A stretch of DNA of 64,000 nucleotides, taken from positions 3,348,001 through 3,412,000 of the forward strand of contig NZ_CP022437.1 in assembly GCF_002224365.1 (NCBI RefSeq). Reading direction: 5' to 3'. A program made the position numbers and the translations under genes. Positions within the stretch are counted from its first letter, which is position 1, and each line of letters begins with the position of its first letter. This document shows positions 1-8,266 of the stretch, one piece after another. The stretch comes from Virgibacillus necropolis (lineage in GTDB: Bacteria; Bacillota; Bacilli; Bacillales; Amphibacillaceae). Under the pieces are notes generated by a model. The model did not search any database. It was not told where the DNA came from and saw nothing but the letters and a program-made list of their open reading frames with translations.

Positions 1-161
1 TGAAGTGTACCCATTGGATTGTGTAACTTTTCTGAGGCTTCCATTTCCAATACGGCCCTTCCTTTTTCCACCTCTATTATTTCTATGCCTAGTAATTGAG
101 CTATTGGTGGTCCGGGAATGTCTCCAGTTAACATTTTGTTTAATTGTTCTAAGTGTTTCAT
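1..161 (-). CDS. PaaI-family thioesterase, N-terminal part (runs off window)
   Basis: Partial gene cut by the left window edge; only the first 53 codons are visible. The ATG at 161 is preceded by the SD AAGGGGTGA. The translation ends in HNPMGTL, the conserved stretch that opens the central helix of hotdog-fold thioesterases of the PaaI/YbgC type, preceded by an amphipathic leader and a GRAVLEME strand. Family knowledge suggests hydrolysis of an acyl-CoA in the cytoplasm; the substrate cannot be read. It lies directly downstream of a TetR-type regulator on the same strand, with a palindrome in between, so it is probably that regulator's target. Confidence 0.75.
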   Translation of the reverse strand, partial: MKHLEQLNKMLTGDIPGPPIAQLLGIEIIEVEKGRAVLEMEASEKLHNPMGTL

Positions 162-210
162 TTTAGCTCACCCCTTAAAATTTTATTGCATTTGATTCAA
201 GTTGTATCAA

Positions 211-232
211 TTTTAGAACGACCATTCTAAAA
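211..232. promoter_or_regulatory. Probable TetR operator
   Basis: A perfect inverted repeat, TTTTAGAA - 6 nt - TTCTAAAA, lies in the 86-bp gap between the TetR gene and the thioesterase gene. A weaker match to one arm (ATTCTA in the minus orientation) lies near 858-866, upstream of the regulator. The pattern suits a TetR protein that controls itself and the thioesterase; that is inference. Confidence 0.6.
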
Positions 233-247
233 TTATCAAAAAAAAGG

Positions 248-823
248 CTAATCCAAGATCGACAGTGTGGTATCGATAATCTCTTCCATTTTTTGCTTGT
301 CATCAGTGGTTTTTGCTAATACGCGTAATCCTACAAACGAATTATGGAAAAACTGGGATAGTCTTTCCGCATCATGATGGTTGGATATTTCTCCCGACTT
401 TTGACCACGCAACAATAGCCCATACAGCAGTTTCTCTGTATTAGAGAAACTATCCATAACCTTTTCCCCTGCTTCTTGGTCATGCAAAGCCAACTCAACC
501 GCTGTATTCACCGTCAAGCATCCGCTCGGTCGTTGTTCTTTTCGATAGATCGCCATCTCCAATAAACGCCTGATGGACAGCTTGACTGAATCCAGCGATT
601 TTATTTGCTTCTCTATTTTAGCTTCCACCGTCTCGCTATAGCGTTCCAATGCTTTCATGTACAACGCATGCTTTCCTCCAAACGTATCGTAAATGCTTCT
701 ACGATGAATTCCCATGTGCGCTACCAAATCTTGCATGGAGGTTTTCTCATAGCCCTGATGCCAAAAAAGTTTCATAGCTCTATGTAATACGGCATTCTCA
801 TCAAACTCTTTGCTTCTAGCCAT
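248..823 (-). CDS. TetR/AcrR-family transcriptional regulator
   Basis: 191 aa, the usual TetR length. The N-terminal helix-turn-helix (residues about 10-55) shows the family pattern: helix, GYEKTSMQDL turn, GIHRRSIYDTFGGK recognition helix. The C-terminal helical ligand domain contains SGCLTVNTAVEL, typical of the AcrR/NemR-like branch that senses small toxic molecules. The start ATG follows an AGGGAGG-like SD. Palindromes lie both upstream and downstream, so autoregulation and control of the neighbouring thioesterase are likely. The ligand is unknown. Confidence 0.88.
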   Translation of the reverse strand: MARSKEFDENAVLHRAMKLFWHQGYEKTSMQDLVAHMGIHRRSIYDTFGGKHALYMKALERYSETVEAKIEKQIKSLDSVKLSIRRLLEMAIYRKEQRPSGCLTVNTAVELALHDQEAGEKVMDSFSNTEKLLYGLLLRGQKSGEISNHHDAERLSQFFHNSFVGLRVLAKTTDDKQKMEEIIDTTLSILD

Positions 824-943
824 GCTTTTTCCTCCCTTACACAGCCTATACTATCATTTCTAGAATGTTCAGTAAAGAAAACAGTTTCGTGTTGTTCGAC
901 AACTGCACCTGCTTGCGGAATATGTAAATTAATTCATTCGCAT

Positions 944-1321
944 TTAAAGTATTACTCCTGAGAAATCACCTTTTAATACTTCTATTTCATTCTGATTTTT
1001 ACATGTGAAGGTTGCCATAATAGCTGTTCTATTATTTTTTTGCTTTTCGTATTTTTCAATTTTTACATCACATTTAATTGTATCATCTGTAAATACAGGT
1101 CTTAAAAACTCAAAATTCATATTACGAGCCAGTACGTTATAATCCCCACCAACTTTTGTTGGTAGAGTTGCTGTTAATAACCCTTGAACGACAAGTCTCC
1201 CCTTCTCATCAGGAGTAACATGATGTGAACCTTCATCACCTGAAACCTTAGTAAATAATTCAACTTCTTCTTCTGTAAAACTCCGTTCAAATGTAATCAC
1301 ATCACCTTTATTTAAAGACAA
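944..1321 (-). CDS. MaoC-like hotdog-fold protein
   Basis: 125 aa with the compact hotdog layout of MaoC-like (R)-specific enoyl-CoA hydratases: an N-terminal strand (GDVITFERSFTEEEV), the central helix with D-E-G-S-H-H, then a VVQGLLTATLPTKVGG segment and a closing beta sheet. The usual catalytic D-x4-H of the hydratase motif is only partly kept, so the enzyme could be a hydratase, a thioesterase or a non-catalytic relative. It follows the AraC gene on the same strand, 22 bp away, so the two may be co-transcribed. Confidence 0.65.
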   Translation of the reverse strand: MSLNKGDVITFERSFTEEEVELFTKVSGDEGSHHVTPDEKGRLVVQGLLTATLPTKVGGDYNVLARNMNFEFLRPVFTDDTIKCDVKIEKYEKQKNNRTAIMATFTCKNQNEIEVLKGDFSGVIL

Positions 1322-1343
1322 TTTAATTCCTCCCTTATTAAAT

Positions 1344-2120
1344 TCAGTTTATGTGTGACATATATCCAAGTGCTGTTGTTCCATATACACTTTTAAAATG
1401 TTTATTTAAATGTGTTAAATCAACAAAACCACATTCCGCTACTGCTGAATAAATATCTCCATTTTTTTCTATTAATTGCTTAGCACGTTCTATCTTGCAG
1501 TTAAGAAAGTATTGGTATGGTGAAATTCCAGTATGAGCCTTGAATAATCTGATGAACTGGAATTTTGATAATCCGAGCTCTTTACTTATCTCATCAAGTT
1601 TAAGTACTTTATCTAAGTTGGAATGAAGCATATCCTTCGCTTTTCTGATTAAAGCATTATCTTTCCTATTGTCTGCAGAAAAATCAGTTTGAATAAGGCT
1701 ATCCGTGAGAGTTACGAGAAGTTCACTGCACAAAGCCTCATCCTTTTCACTTAATATTGCATGACCAAGACTTACTATTCTTTTTTCTAGTCTATCATCA
1801 TACACAATTGGAGTCCGAAAACGTACTAAATCCTTTTTTTCACTAACTTCTAAAAGCAGTTGTGGATCAATATACAGCATGACATAATCAAGGCCTGTCT
1901 CATCATGTGCCATTCCGTCATGTACCTGTTCTGGATTAAATAGCATAACACCATTTTGATAGGATAATTGTAAACTTCCATCCAAATTATAATGTTGAAT
2001 ACCACGCAATGTTACACCAATTGCATACTCCTTGTGAGAGTGCTTTTTATACGTAAAATCAGTAATATTTGCTGACAGGGCGGTAATACCTGCCGATTTT
2101 TTATAGATAAATTTGTCCAT
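1344..2120 (-). CDS. AraC-family regulator with cupin sensor domain
   Basis: The N-terminal half is a cupin-like sensor (HSHKEYAIGV, GVMLFNPEQVHDG); the C-terminal ~100 residues hold the double AraC helix-turn-helix (LDEISKELGLSKFQFIRLFKAHTGISPYQYF and IYSAVAECGFVDLTHLNKHFKS, given here in parts). The ATG at 2120 has AGAGGTG at ideal spacing, which is better than the GTG nine bases upstream. It lies 25 bp after a LysE-type exporter gene. AraC plus LysE is a common pairing in which the regulator controls efflux of an amino acid or analogue. Confidence 0.88.
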   Translation of the reverse strand: MDKFIYKKSAGITALSANITDFTYKKHSHKEYAIGVTLRGIQHYNLDGSLQLSYQNGVMLFNPEQVHDGMAHDETGLDYVMLYIDPQLLLEVSEKKDLVRFRTPIVYDDRLEKRIVSLGHAILSEKDEALCSELLVTLTDSLIQTDFSADNRKDNALIRKAKDMLHSNLDKVLKLDEISKELGLSKFQFIRLFKAHTGISPYQYFLNCKIERAKQLIEKNGDIYSAVAECGFVDLTHLNKHFKSVYGTTALGYMSHIN

Positions 2121-2145
2121 TTCATTCACCTCTAATTTAGCTTAC

Positions 2146-2721
2146 CTACATCCATATCATGATTGCAGCATAAACCAAAAATAATGCCATTATTACATTA
2201 ACAATTTTTTCATGCTTCTGTAAAAACTTCTTAAAGATTGTACCGAAAAGAACCCAGATAATAAATGCTGAAAATCCAATAAGAGTTATAATTATAACAC
2301 TTATTGTCAAAGCAGACATTGCGGTATAGTAGGGCAAAATAAAGCTAGGAAATACTGTCATTGTAAATGTTACTACCTTTGGATTTAAAAACTGCAATAG
2401 GAAGCCTGACTTAAAGGTACCAGTCTGTTTGACAGTTGGTTTTGATGAATCCATTCTGTAAATTTGATAAGCAAGATAGAGCATATAAATGCTTCCGATT
2501 ATCTGCATAACAATCAATATTTTGGGGATTACCGTTATCAGCATTGTATTCAACATAGCAGAAATAGCAAGTAATAATCCGAAAGCAATCGTTGCTCCAT
2601 ACGTATATTCCATTCCCTTTTTTGTCCCTTGATTATGCACGGTGGATAATATGTCGATATTAGTAGGTCCTGGCGTACAAGTAACAATAAAACAGTATAG
2701 TAAAAAAGATGTAATGTTCAT
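2146..2721 (-). CDS. LysE-family amino acid exporter
   Basis: 191 aa membrane protein with about six hydrophobic segments and the LysE/RhtB signature near the N terminus (TPGPTNIDILS, the usual TPGP motif), followed by a G-x-x-x-G-x-x-x-A helix. The SD AAAGGAG precedes ATG 2721. It probably exports an amino acid or related metabolite across the plasma membrane. It is first in an apparent lysE-araC-maoC transcription unit. The substrate cannot be assigned. Confidence 0.85.
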   Translation of the reverse strand: MNITSFLLYCFIVTCTPGPTNIDILSTVHNQGTKKGMEYTYGATIAFGLLLAISAMLNTMLITVIPKILIVMQIIGSIYMLYLAYQIYRMDSSKPTVKQTGTFKSGFLLQFLNPKVVTFTMTVFPSFILPYYTAMSALTISVIIITLIGFSAFIIWVLFGTIFKKFLQKHEKIVNVIMALFLVYAAIMIWM

Positions 2722-3086
2722 GAGGAAAACTCCTTTACAGGTATTCTCATGTAATCATACATCTTAAAATTAAATGGCATATAGTATATTATTGCAGAAT
2801 TCTATGGTTAATGTGCTTCATTGGCTTCATGAAGGACTTTTCTTCCGCGTTCCGTGTTCTTTCAACCTTCATTGGCTTGATGAAGAACTTTTCTTCCGCA
2901 TTTACGGGGGCTCTTGTTCTTCATTGGCTTTTTTACATTTAAACTTTAGCAATAAAAATAACATACCAATGAATTTGGCTTGTTACCTCACTTGTTTTCA
3001 ATTTTCCTCCTCCAAAGGTAAACTACTTATTTCTAAGAGCCCCCCATTCTTCTGATATCCCTTTACCTTCAAAATTTACTTCTTTA
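2722..3086. other. Intergenic stretch containing a 51-52 bp tandem repeat
   Basis: 365 bp without a credible gene. It holds the lysE promoter region on the right of 2721 and two and a half tandem repeat units (separate entry). Confidence 0.6.
2816..2935. repeat. Tandem ~52-bp hairpin repeat, locus 1 (2.3 units)
   Basis: CTTCATTGGCTT recurs at 2816, 2867 and 2919 (periods 51 and 52). Units 1 and 2 form hairpins with 6-bp arms CTTCAT / ATGAAG and a 7-nt loop, each followed by ACTTTTCTTCCGC. Unit 3 is truncated after the first arm. The same arm sequence, loop length and period recur at 32.8-33.03 kb. Confidence 0.75.
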
Positions 3087-4070
3087 TTAGGTGAGATAAT
3101 CCTGAGGTTTCCAATCTTTCGGCATTATGTTCTTATTCACCCATTCCTTTTGTGGTGCCTGGTATGGGGCGGCAGCGATTAAATGATTATTGTGCCAGCT
3201 TGCTGCACCGGAACGGATCATTTCATCGATCAGGACTTGTATAAATTCTTCTGGCTGAAGCTGGAAAGAGTAACGTGCAAAATCTTGGAACCAACCACAA
3301 CTAAGCAAGTAGTTATCGATTTCTTCTTTTGCCAATCCGTTTTTCATGATTAATGTAAATGAAAAAATCCGTTTGCAGGCATGCCATGAAACTTTTTCTG
3401 GTGACTTGAGCCACTTTTCAAACCGTTTCTTTGCTGCATCAATGGCAACATGAGGATTATCGATTTGAGGCCCATGCCCTGAATATGCCTGCCTGATCCG
3501 GAGCGTGGATAATCGATCCAAACTCTCCATAGATCGCTGGATAGATGCAACACCCTCCCGGAAGACATTTAACCATCCGATATCTATTTTGTGAAAGAGA
3601 TCCCCGCCAATTAATATATCTTCTTGCGTGTCATATAAAGAAATATGCCCTAACGTATGCCCCGGTGTGTGCAAGACTTTCAAGGTTCTACTTCCTGTAT
3701 TAATCTCATCATTATCAGAGAGCTTTGTGTTGACATGATAAGGCTCTACAGGCTGATCAAGCCATTCTGCACTGCAGGCTTCAGGGTCACAAGAATTAAT
3801 TAGAACGGCTTCCCATTTATGAGCAGCAATCGTAACACCATAATTTTTTTAAAAATAAAAATTGCCTCCTACATGGTCACTATGATAATGCGTATTCACA
3901 ATAAGATGTAATTCTTCTGGTAAAACACCTGCTTCTTTAATTAATTGCTCTGTCTCCTTCGCATCACTCCCAAACCCAGTATCAATAAGGATTGGGAGCT
4001 GATCCTTAATAAGAACCATGTTTGCACTTGGAAATTTTCTTTCAAAGAAAATAATACTGTTTCTTTTCAT
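3087..4070 (-). pseudogene. MBL-fold metallo-hydrolase, interrupted by one in-frame stop
   Basis: Two open segments (4070-3849 and 3683-3087) lie in the same frame and the 165 bp between them is also open except for one TAA at 3851-3849, where the sequence reads NFYF-stop-KNYGV. The upstream part carries the metal motif HYHSDH, the downstream part the third ligand region HTPGHT and GGDLF, so the joined ~326-aa product is a standard metallo-beta-lactamase-fold hydrolase with a C-terminal winged region. ATG 4070 follows AAGGAGA. The stop lies in a T/A homopolymer (TTTTTAAAAAAA), so a sequencing error, a real nonsense mutation or readthrough are all possible. Confidence 0.8.
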
Positions 4071-4378
4071 AGACTCTATCTCCTTGTATAAAATGACTAA
4101 ACGATTATATTTGAACGTTGAATCAACTATATCATATACAATTTATAGAATAGTGAAAATGAAATAATTATATTTTCATTTGGCTGAACCGCGTTTTTTG
4201 GGTTAGACACTTTCAAATCTGTCAAAAATCACGGTTGAACTGAACTCTTGCGAAGATTATAATGTTAGTGGGAATTTTCAAGATGAGGCACATGCCAAGG
4301 TGATTCACTTAGCATAGGGGTATTTTAGAATTTTGTTACTACCAGGTTATATATTGCGGAGTTTTTTCTCATGCTGTA
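4071..4378. other. Gene-free stretch
   Basis: About 300 bp holding the SD/promoter region of the hydrolase pseudogene on its left. Otherwise it is AT-rich with no ORF or strong hairpin that I can support. Confidence 0.5.
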
Positions 4379-4600
4379 CTATTTACTGTGTAAAAAATCG
4401 ACTGTCTCTTGGGTTTCCCTCAATTCTACCTGCATGCCATCAAACTTTTTCTCAAGCCGGTCAAATCGATCATTCATGTGTTTTTCAAGTCCGTCGATCT
4501 TTTTATCCGTTTCTTCAAAGCGACTTTGCATCTTTTTATCAATTTGTCGAGAATGAAGTTCCAATGCACGTAATATTTCCTTTATTCCTGATTGTTCCAT
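4379..4600 (-). CDS. Small coiled-coil protein, C-terminally truncated paralog
   Basis: 73 aa from ATG 4600, which has GGAGGTGA at the right spacing; the TTG 15 bases upstream overlaps this SD and is not used. After an N-terminal SGIKEILRALELHSRQIDKK it is one continuous coiled coil with heptads (DGLEKHM, DRLEKKF, DGMQVEL). It is a paralog of the 112-aa protein at 16013-16351. Base-by-base comparison of the 3' ends shows that one T is missing here in AAATAT-GTACAG, which turns the next codon into TAG and removes the last ~11 residues. Upstream promoter and SD regions are also alike, so the whole unit was duplicated. Function unknown. Confidence 0.7.
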   Translation of the reverse strand: MEQSGIKEILRALELHSRQIDKKMQSRFEETDKKIDGLEKHMNDRFDRLEKKFDGMQVELRETQETVDFLHSK

Positions 4601-4707
4601 TATTTTCACCTCCAATTATATCTATTATATCTGCTTTCGCTGCTTTTGAAAAGAAGAGTTGTTGAAAGCTCGAGAGAAGAGTGGGACAAGAGTACCTGTC
4701 CCAACCC

Positions 4708-4920
4708 CTAGTCCAAATCAGGTTTATATTCCAAAATATCACCAGGTTGACAATCCAGTGCCTTACAAATCGCCTCTAACGTTGATAATCGGATTGCTTT
4801 TGCCTTTCCATTTTTTAATATAGAAAGGTTGGCCATTGTTATTCCAACGCTATTTGAAAGCTCCGTTACACTCATTTTCCTTTTTGCCAGCATCACGTCA
4901 ATATTGATTATAATTGCCAT
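4708..4920 (-). CDS. yozG: XRE-type HTH regulator (YozG-like)
   Basis: 70 aa, a minimal Cro/CI helix-turn-helix with no ligand domain: MLAKRKMSVTELSNSVGI, then TMANLSILKNGKAKAIRLSTLEAICKAL, and CQPGDILEY, the typical HTH_26 ending. ATG 4920 has GAGGTGA six bases ahead, which decides the start over a GTG three codons upstream. The gene begins 10 bp beyond the stop of a DUF2975 membrane protein gene, so translation is probably coupled. In Bacillus the yozG/yoaS pair has the same order; the membrane protein presumably modulates the regulator. Confidence 0.85.
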   Translation of the reverse strand: MAIIINIDVMLAKRKMSVTELSNSVGITMANLSILKNGKAKAIRLSTLEAICKALDCQPGDILEYKPDLD

Positions 4921-4930
4921 ATTATTCACC

Positions 4931-5413
4931 TCAGACCGTTAGATCATTTTCTGATTTTATATTAATCGCATCTTTTAAAAGTTTTTGTAGAACAGCGGCA
5001 AAGACTGCAATCACAAACGAAGCAAAAATAATGACCATTCCGATTAGTATGATACCTGGAGCGTCATCTTTCTCCGCCATAAGAAAAAAGAGTGGCATGC
5101 CTGCTACGTACAAGGTACTGATTGTGATTGCACAGTATTTTATAATCTTTAGAGCACTTACAGATAGTTCCGAGAAAGCTTTATTCTTGTCGATATAGCT
5201 TAAAAGTTTAAAAGCTTGATACAGGGCAAAATAAAAAGGTATCGCCGCCGCATACATAACGATTAACACGAGATATTTCATATAAGCCATTTCTGGATAC
5301 AATTCTGCTGCAAAATTTCCTATCTCAGGCACCACAAATATGCACAGAGCAAGAATTGGGATTCCCATAAGAATAACAGCTATCTTTAAAAAGAGTGTTG
5401 ATCCTCGTTTCAT
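4931..5413 (-). CDS. yoaS: DUF2975 integral membrane protein (YoaS-like)
   Basis: 160 aa with four hydrophobic segments (about residues 8-30, 48-70, 92-115, 120-148), the DUF2975 layout. ATG 5413 is preceded by GAGGTG at proper spacing. It is partnered with the downstream HTH gene and preceded by a DUF817 gene, giving the B. subtilis-like yoaT-yoaS-yozG order. A paralog lies at 6599-7081, with near-identical ends (KLLKDAI-IKSENDLTV). A sequence upstream (AACATGTTAAAATCAAATTTA) is repeated at ~8050. Role unknown. Confidence 0.85.
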   Translation of the reverse strand: MKRGSTLFLKIAVILMGIPILALCIFVVPEIGNFAAELYPEMAYMKYLVLIVMYAAAIPFYFALYQAFKLLSYIDKNKAFSELSVSALKIIKYCAITISTLYVAGMPLFFLMAEKDDAPGIILIGMVIIFASFVIAVFAAVLQKLLKDAINIKSENDLTV

Positions 5414-5478
5414 TAAAAGCACCTCATTTATTAGTATAAATTTGATTTTAACATGTTATTTTCATAATTTTCGCCACC

Positions 5479-6279
5479 CTAATGATTTTGTCCCTTAACC
5501 CGCTTTAATGTCGCTACGATAAGGAAGCTAATAATCACTAATAAAAGCCATGAACTCACTTTTCCTAGATGGACAAGACTCCATGCTTCGGTTTGGTATG
5601 GATATTCCCAAGCTCCAAAATACGTTGCGATATTTTCGGCAATCCATATAAAAAATCCGATAAGCACGAAAGAAAATGCGAGTGGCATACGGTAACGGGT
5701 TCCATCAATTTCGTATGTGACCCATGATTGCCAAAAAACGATAATAACTAGTCCAGATAACCACCATCGAACGTCAATCCAAAAATGATGGATGAAAAAA
5801 TTCAAGTAAATCGCAGCCGCAAGAGGTACAACTATTAAAAACGGCGGCCACTTAACAAGGTCAACCTTTAACCTCCTCCACGCCTGGCAAAGATAACTTG
5901 CTACACTTGCGTACATGAATCCGCTATACAAAGGCACGCCAAAGATTTTGGAGTATCCTTCCTCTGGATAAGACCAGGAGCCCATATGTACCTTAAAAAG
6001 TTCAAGTGCAAGACCAATAAGGTGAAACAGTGTGATAACCTTTAGTTCATCCCGTGTTTCAAGCCCAGAACGCACCATCCAGACCTGCATCAGAAGGCAG
6101 ATAATTAGCAGCCAGTCATACCGCGGGAGGAATGGTAGTGACGTAATTTGTGTTAAAGCAAGTGAGGCAAAAATAACGACCGGGAACAAACATGATAGAG
6201 CCTGACCCCACCCAAAACGAGCGAGTTGTTTTAGCGGTCTCATGATTTGTGCCCTCCATTTTTGAATGGTTAAATCCAT
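5479..6279 (-). CDS. yoaT: DUF817 membrane protein (YoaT-like)
   Basis: 266 aa with about eight hydrophobic segments. The conserved stretches of DUF817 are visible: FKVHMGSWSYPE, GVPLYSGFMYASVASY, and near the end ATYFGAWEYPYQ with HLGKVSSWLLLVIISF. GGGGGAGC precedes ATG 6279. The gene begins only about 20 bp from the inner edge of a MITE-like element, so that element may have displaced its promoter. No function is established for the family. Confidence 0.85.
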   Translation of the reverse strand: MDLTIQKWRAQIMRPLKQLARFGWGQALSCLFPVVIFASLALTQITSLPFLPRYDWLLIICLLMQVWMVRSGLETRDELKVITLFHLIGLALELFKVHMGSWSYPEEGYSKIFGVPLYSGFMYASVASYLCQAWRRLKVDLVKWPPFLIVVPLAAAIYLNFFIHHFWIDVRWWLSGLVIIVFWQSWVTYEIDGTRYRMPLAFSFVLIGFFIWIAENIATYFGAWEYPYQTEAWSLVHLGKVSSWLLLVIISFLIVATLKRVKGQNH

Positions 6280-6299
6280 GGATAGCTCCCCCTTTTTTA

Positions 6300-6583
6300 G
6301 TGGCCCCCTGAAAAAGTGGTGGATTTTAAAAATTTAACTTTTCACCTTAACTTAGCATCTCGAATATACGGAGACTCCTCGAAAAAGAAAAGCACTTTTT
6401 CTTCGTGCGATGCCTTTTCAGGGGAGCATTCCTTATCCTGCGGGAAGCAAGAGATCGGCGAGACCCCGTAGGACGGCAGTCCGAGGAGGCTCGACACTCG
6501 CCCTAAGGTGCGCGTAGTATATTCGAAGATGCGATGGTAGATCCACCTATTTTGTACTACGTTTAACTTTTTCAGAACCCCCC
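6300..6583 (-). mobile_element. MITE-like element, copy 1 (inverted relative to copy 2)
   Basis: About 283 bp and closely similar to the reverse complement of 11940-12222. The ends are the degenerate terminal repeats CCCCTGAAAAAGT and ACTTTTTCAGAACCCC. It contains the same GC-rich internal segment (TCCTGCGGGAAGCAAGAGAT, CGGCGAGACCCCGTAGGACG). Both flanks contain CCCTTTTTT, a possible target duplication but of low complexity. It has no coding capacity for a transposase. Confidence 0.75.
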
Positions 6584-6598
6584 CTTTTTTTTATTCTC

Positions 6599-7081
6599 TT
6601 AGACCGTTAAATCGTTTTCTGATTTTATATCAATTGCGTCTTTTAAAAGCTTTTGCAGCACAGCGGCAAAGATAGCAATTACAAATGAGGCAAAAATAAT
6701 GACCAATCCGATTATTATACCTGGCGCGTCGTCTACCTTTGTAAGAAGATATAAGTATGGCATCTCTACAACATACAAAATACTGATTGTGGTTGCGCAG
6801 TATTTTATATTCCTTAAAGCCTTTACAGATAATTCCGAGAAGGCTACGTTCTTGTGAATATAGCTTAAAAGTTTTAACGTCTGATACAAAGCAAAGAAAA
6901 ACGGTATCATTGCTGCATACATCCCGATTAATAAAGGATATTGCAAATTAGCAAGCTCTGGAAGCTGCCAATACGGAGAATCCGGGTCAAATCTAGGCAA
7001 CCCCACTATACACACAGCAAGCACTATCATTCCTATAAAAAATACAACTGCTTTCAAAAAATTTGTTGAACCTTGTTCCAT
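6599..7081 (-). CDS. DUF2975 membrane protein, second copy without HTH partner
   Basis: 160 aa, paralog of 4931-5413 with four membrane segments and the same C terminus (SENDLTV). ATG 7081 with AAGTGGG upstream is the better start; a TTG 24 bases upstream has no SD. Copy 1 is followed at once by its HTH gene, but here the sequence diverges right after the stop codon and a MITE begins about 16 bp on, so the HTH partner has been lost, probably with the insertion. It lies downstream of the uppS paralog in the same direction. Confidence 0.8.
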   Translation of the reverse strand: MEQGSTNFLKAVVFFIGMIVLAVCIVGLPRFDPDSPYWQLPELANLQYPLLIGMYAAMIPFFFALYQTLKLLSYIHKNVAFSELSVKALRNIKYCATTISILYVVEMPYLYLLTKVDDAPGIIIGLVIIFASFVIAIFAAVLQKLLKDAIDIKSENDLTV

Positions 7082-7145
7082 AAAAAACACCCACTTTCTA
7101 CACAACTGTCACCTAACGATGGCAGTCATTTTTATAAAGCGTAAT

Positions 7146-7844
7146 TCACCCGCTCAAATAACTGTTCACCGGCTGTTGACCAATCGCTTCGGCAAGCATC
7201 TCCCCCGTGAAATCTGGAAAATACACATCCGAGAAATACAGCTGTGATTCAGCGGACTGCCAGAGCAAGAAATTACTTATTCTCTTCTCCCCACCCGTCC
7301 GGATAATTATATCGGGTGACGGCAGATTTCCCGTGTACAAATACTGCTGCATTCTTTCCTCAGTTATGTCATTCTCGCTAATTGTCCCGTTTCTGACTTC
7401 CTTAATCAGCGTTTTAGCGGCTTGGATAATATCACCCCTGCCCCCATAATTGAAAGCGAAATTGACGATGATACCGGTATTATTCTCTGTAGAAGCAACC
7501 GCCTTTGCCAGCGCTTCTCGGGTTTTATTGGGTAGAGGGGCCATGTTTCCGGAAATCCTGATTTGAATCTTCCTTCTCATAAATTCAGGAAGCTTTTTAT
7601 TAAAAAATCTTACCGGCAAATCCATCAGGTAATTTACTTCATCAGGAGGTCTAGACCAGTTTTCCGAGGAAAAGGCGTATAACGTCAGAACCTTGATTCC
7701 CAGGTTAATACTGGCGTCAATAATTTCTTCCATTCGCTTTGCTCCCGCGTAATGGCCTTCACTTCGGATCAGACGTCTTTTTTTACCCCATCTACCATTC
7801 CCATCCATGATAATTGCCACATGGTCAGGACTGCATTTATACAT
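7146..7844 (-). CDS. Isoprenyl (undecaprenyl) diphosphate synthase paralog
   Basis: 232 aa, slightly shorter than housekeeping UppS (~250-260 aa). It shows the cis-prenyltransferase motifs: the pyrophosphate-binding MDGNGRW with Asp14, the ALY-like LTLYAFSSENWSRP segment, the NYGGRGDI motif, and IIIRTGGEKRISNFLLWQ near the C terminus (housekeeping UppS usually has RTSGE). It would condense isopentenyl diphosphate to a long-chain lipid carrier. It is not next to frr or cdsA, where the essential uppS normally lies, so it is probably a second copy. Its placement beside bla genes suggests a role in cell-wall antibiotic tolerance, which is inference. ATG 7844 follows GAGGGGGTGAGG. Confidence 0.85.
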   Translation of the reverse strand: MYKCSPDHVAIIMDGNGRWGKKRRLIRSEGHYAGAKRMEEIIDASINLGIKVLTLYAFSSENWSRPPDEVNYLMDLPVRFFNKKLPEFMRRKIQIRISGNMAPLPNKTREALAKAVASTENNTGIIVNFAFNYGGRGDIIQAAKTLIKEVRNGTISENDITEERMQQYLYTGNLPSPDIIIRTGGEKRISNFLLWQSAESQLYFSDVYFPDFTGEMLAEAIGQQPVNSYLSG

Positions 7845-8266
7845 CCGACCTCACCCCCTCAGTATTTTTCTAGTTCCAGAGCTAGCAACCGCTCACGTAC
7901 CTCCTGATTAGTAAAAAAAAAGTCGCCAGCATCCATCATTTGCGGCGGTCATGCAGCATATGTTCAATACGTCTACCAACCACCCCTTATTTATGTTAAC
8001 CGACTAAAATGAGTGTTTTCCCTTCCATACAAACACCTCACTTATTTATTGTAAATTTGATTTTAACATGCAATTTATCGTTTTACAATAAATAATTATC
8101 AATTTTAATGATTATTTTATTGTTATGTAAATATCCTTTTAGTTTTAGACAAAAATAAAAAGCATTCCTCATTACAAAGAATGCTCTATAATTATAGCCA
8201 ATGAAATGTACACCCTTGACATTTTTTTAACCTGACAAAGATTGTACTAATGAATGACAGGCTGTC
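7845..8266. other. Gene-free stretch with remnant of a third DUF2975 leader
   Basis: On the minus strand 8080-8000 repeats the leader of the DUF2975 gene at 5413 (CATGNNAAAATCAAATTTA, then AATAA-TAAGTGAGGTG) and continues as ATG-GAA-GGG-AAA-ACA-CTC, giving MEGKTLILVG then stop, against MKRGSTLFLK in the intact gene. It looks like a decayed third copy. A short open tail (TNQEVRERLLALELEKY) ends just before uppS and could be another remnant. Confidence 0.45.

Noticed and set aside
2774-3055. 93-codon plus-strand frame
   Set aside because: It is produced by the tandem hairpin repeats, has no SD, and contains no recognisable domain.
4333-4665. Plus-strand frames opposite the coiled-coil gene (also 16000-16315)
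   Set aside because: They mirror the heptad-coding strand, which naturally leaves open antisense frames; the minus strand has SDs and the conserved paralog.
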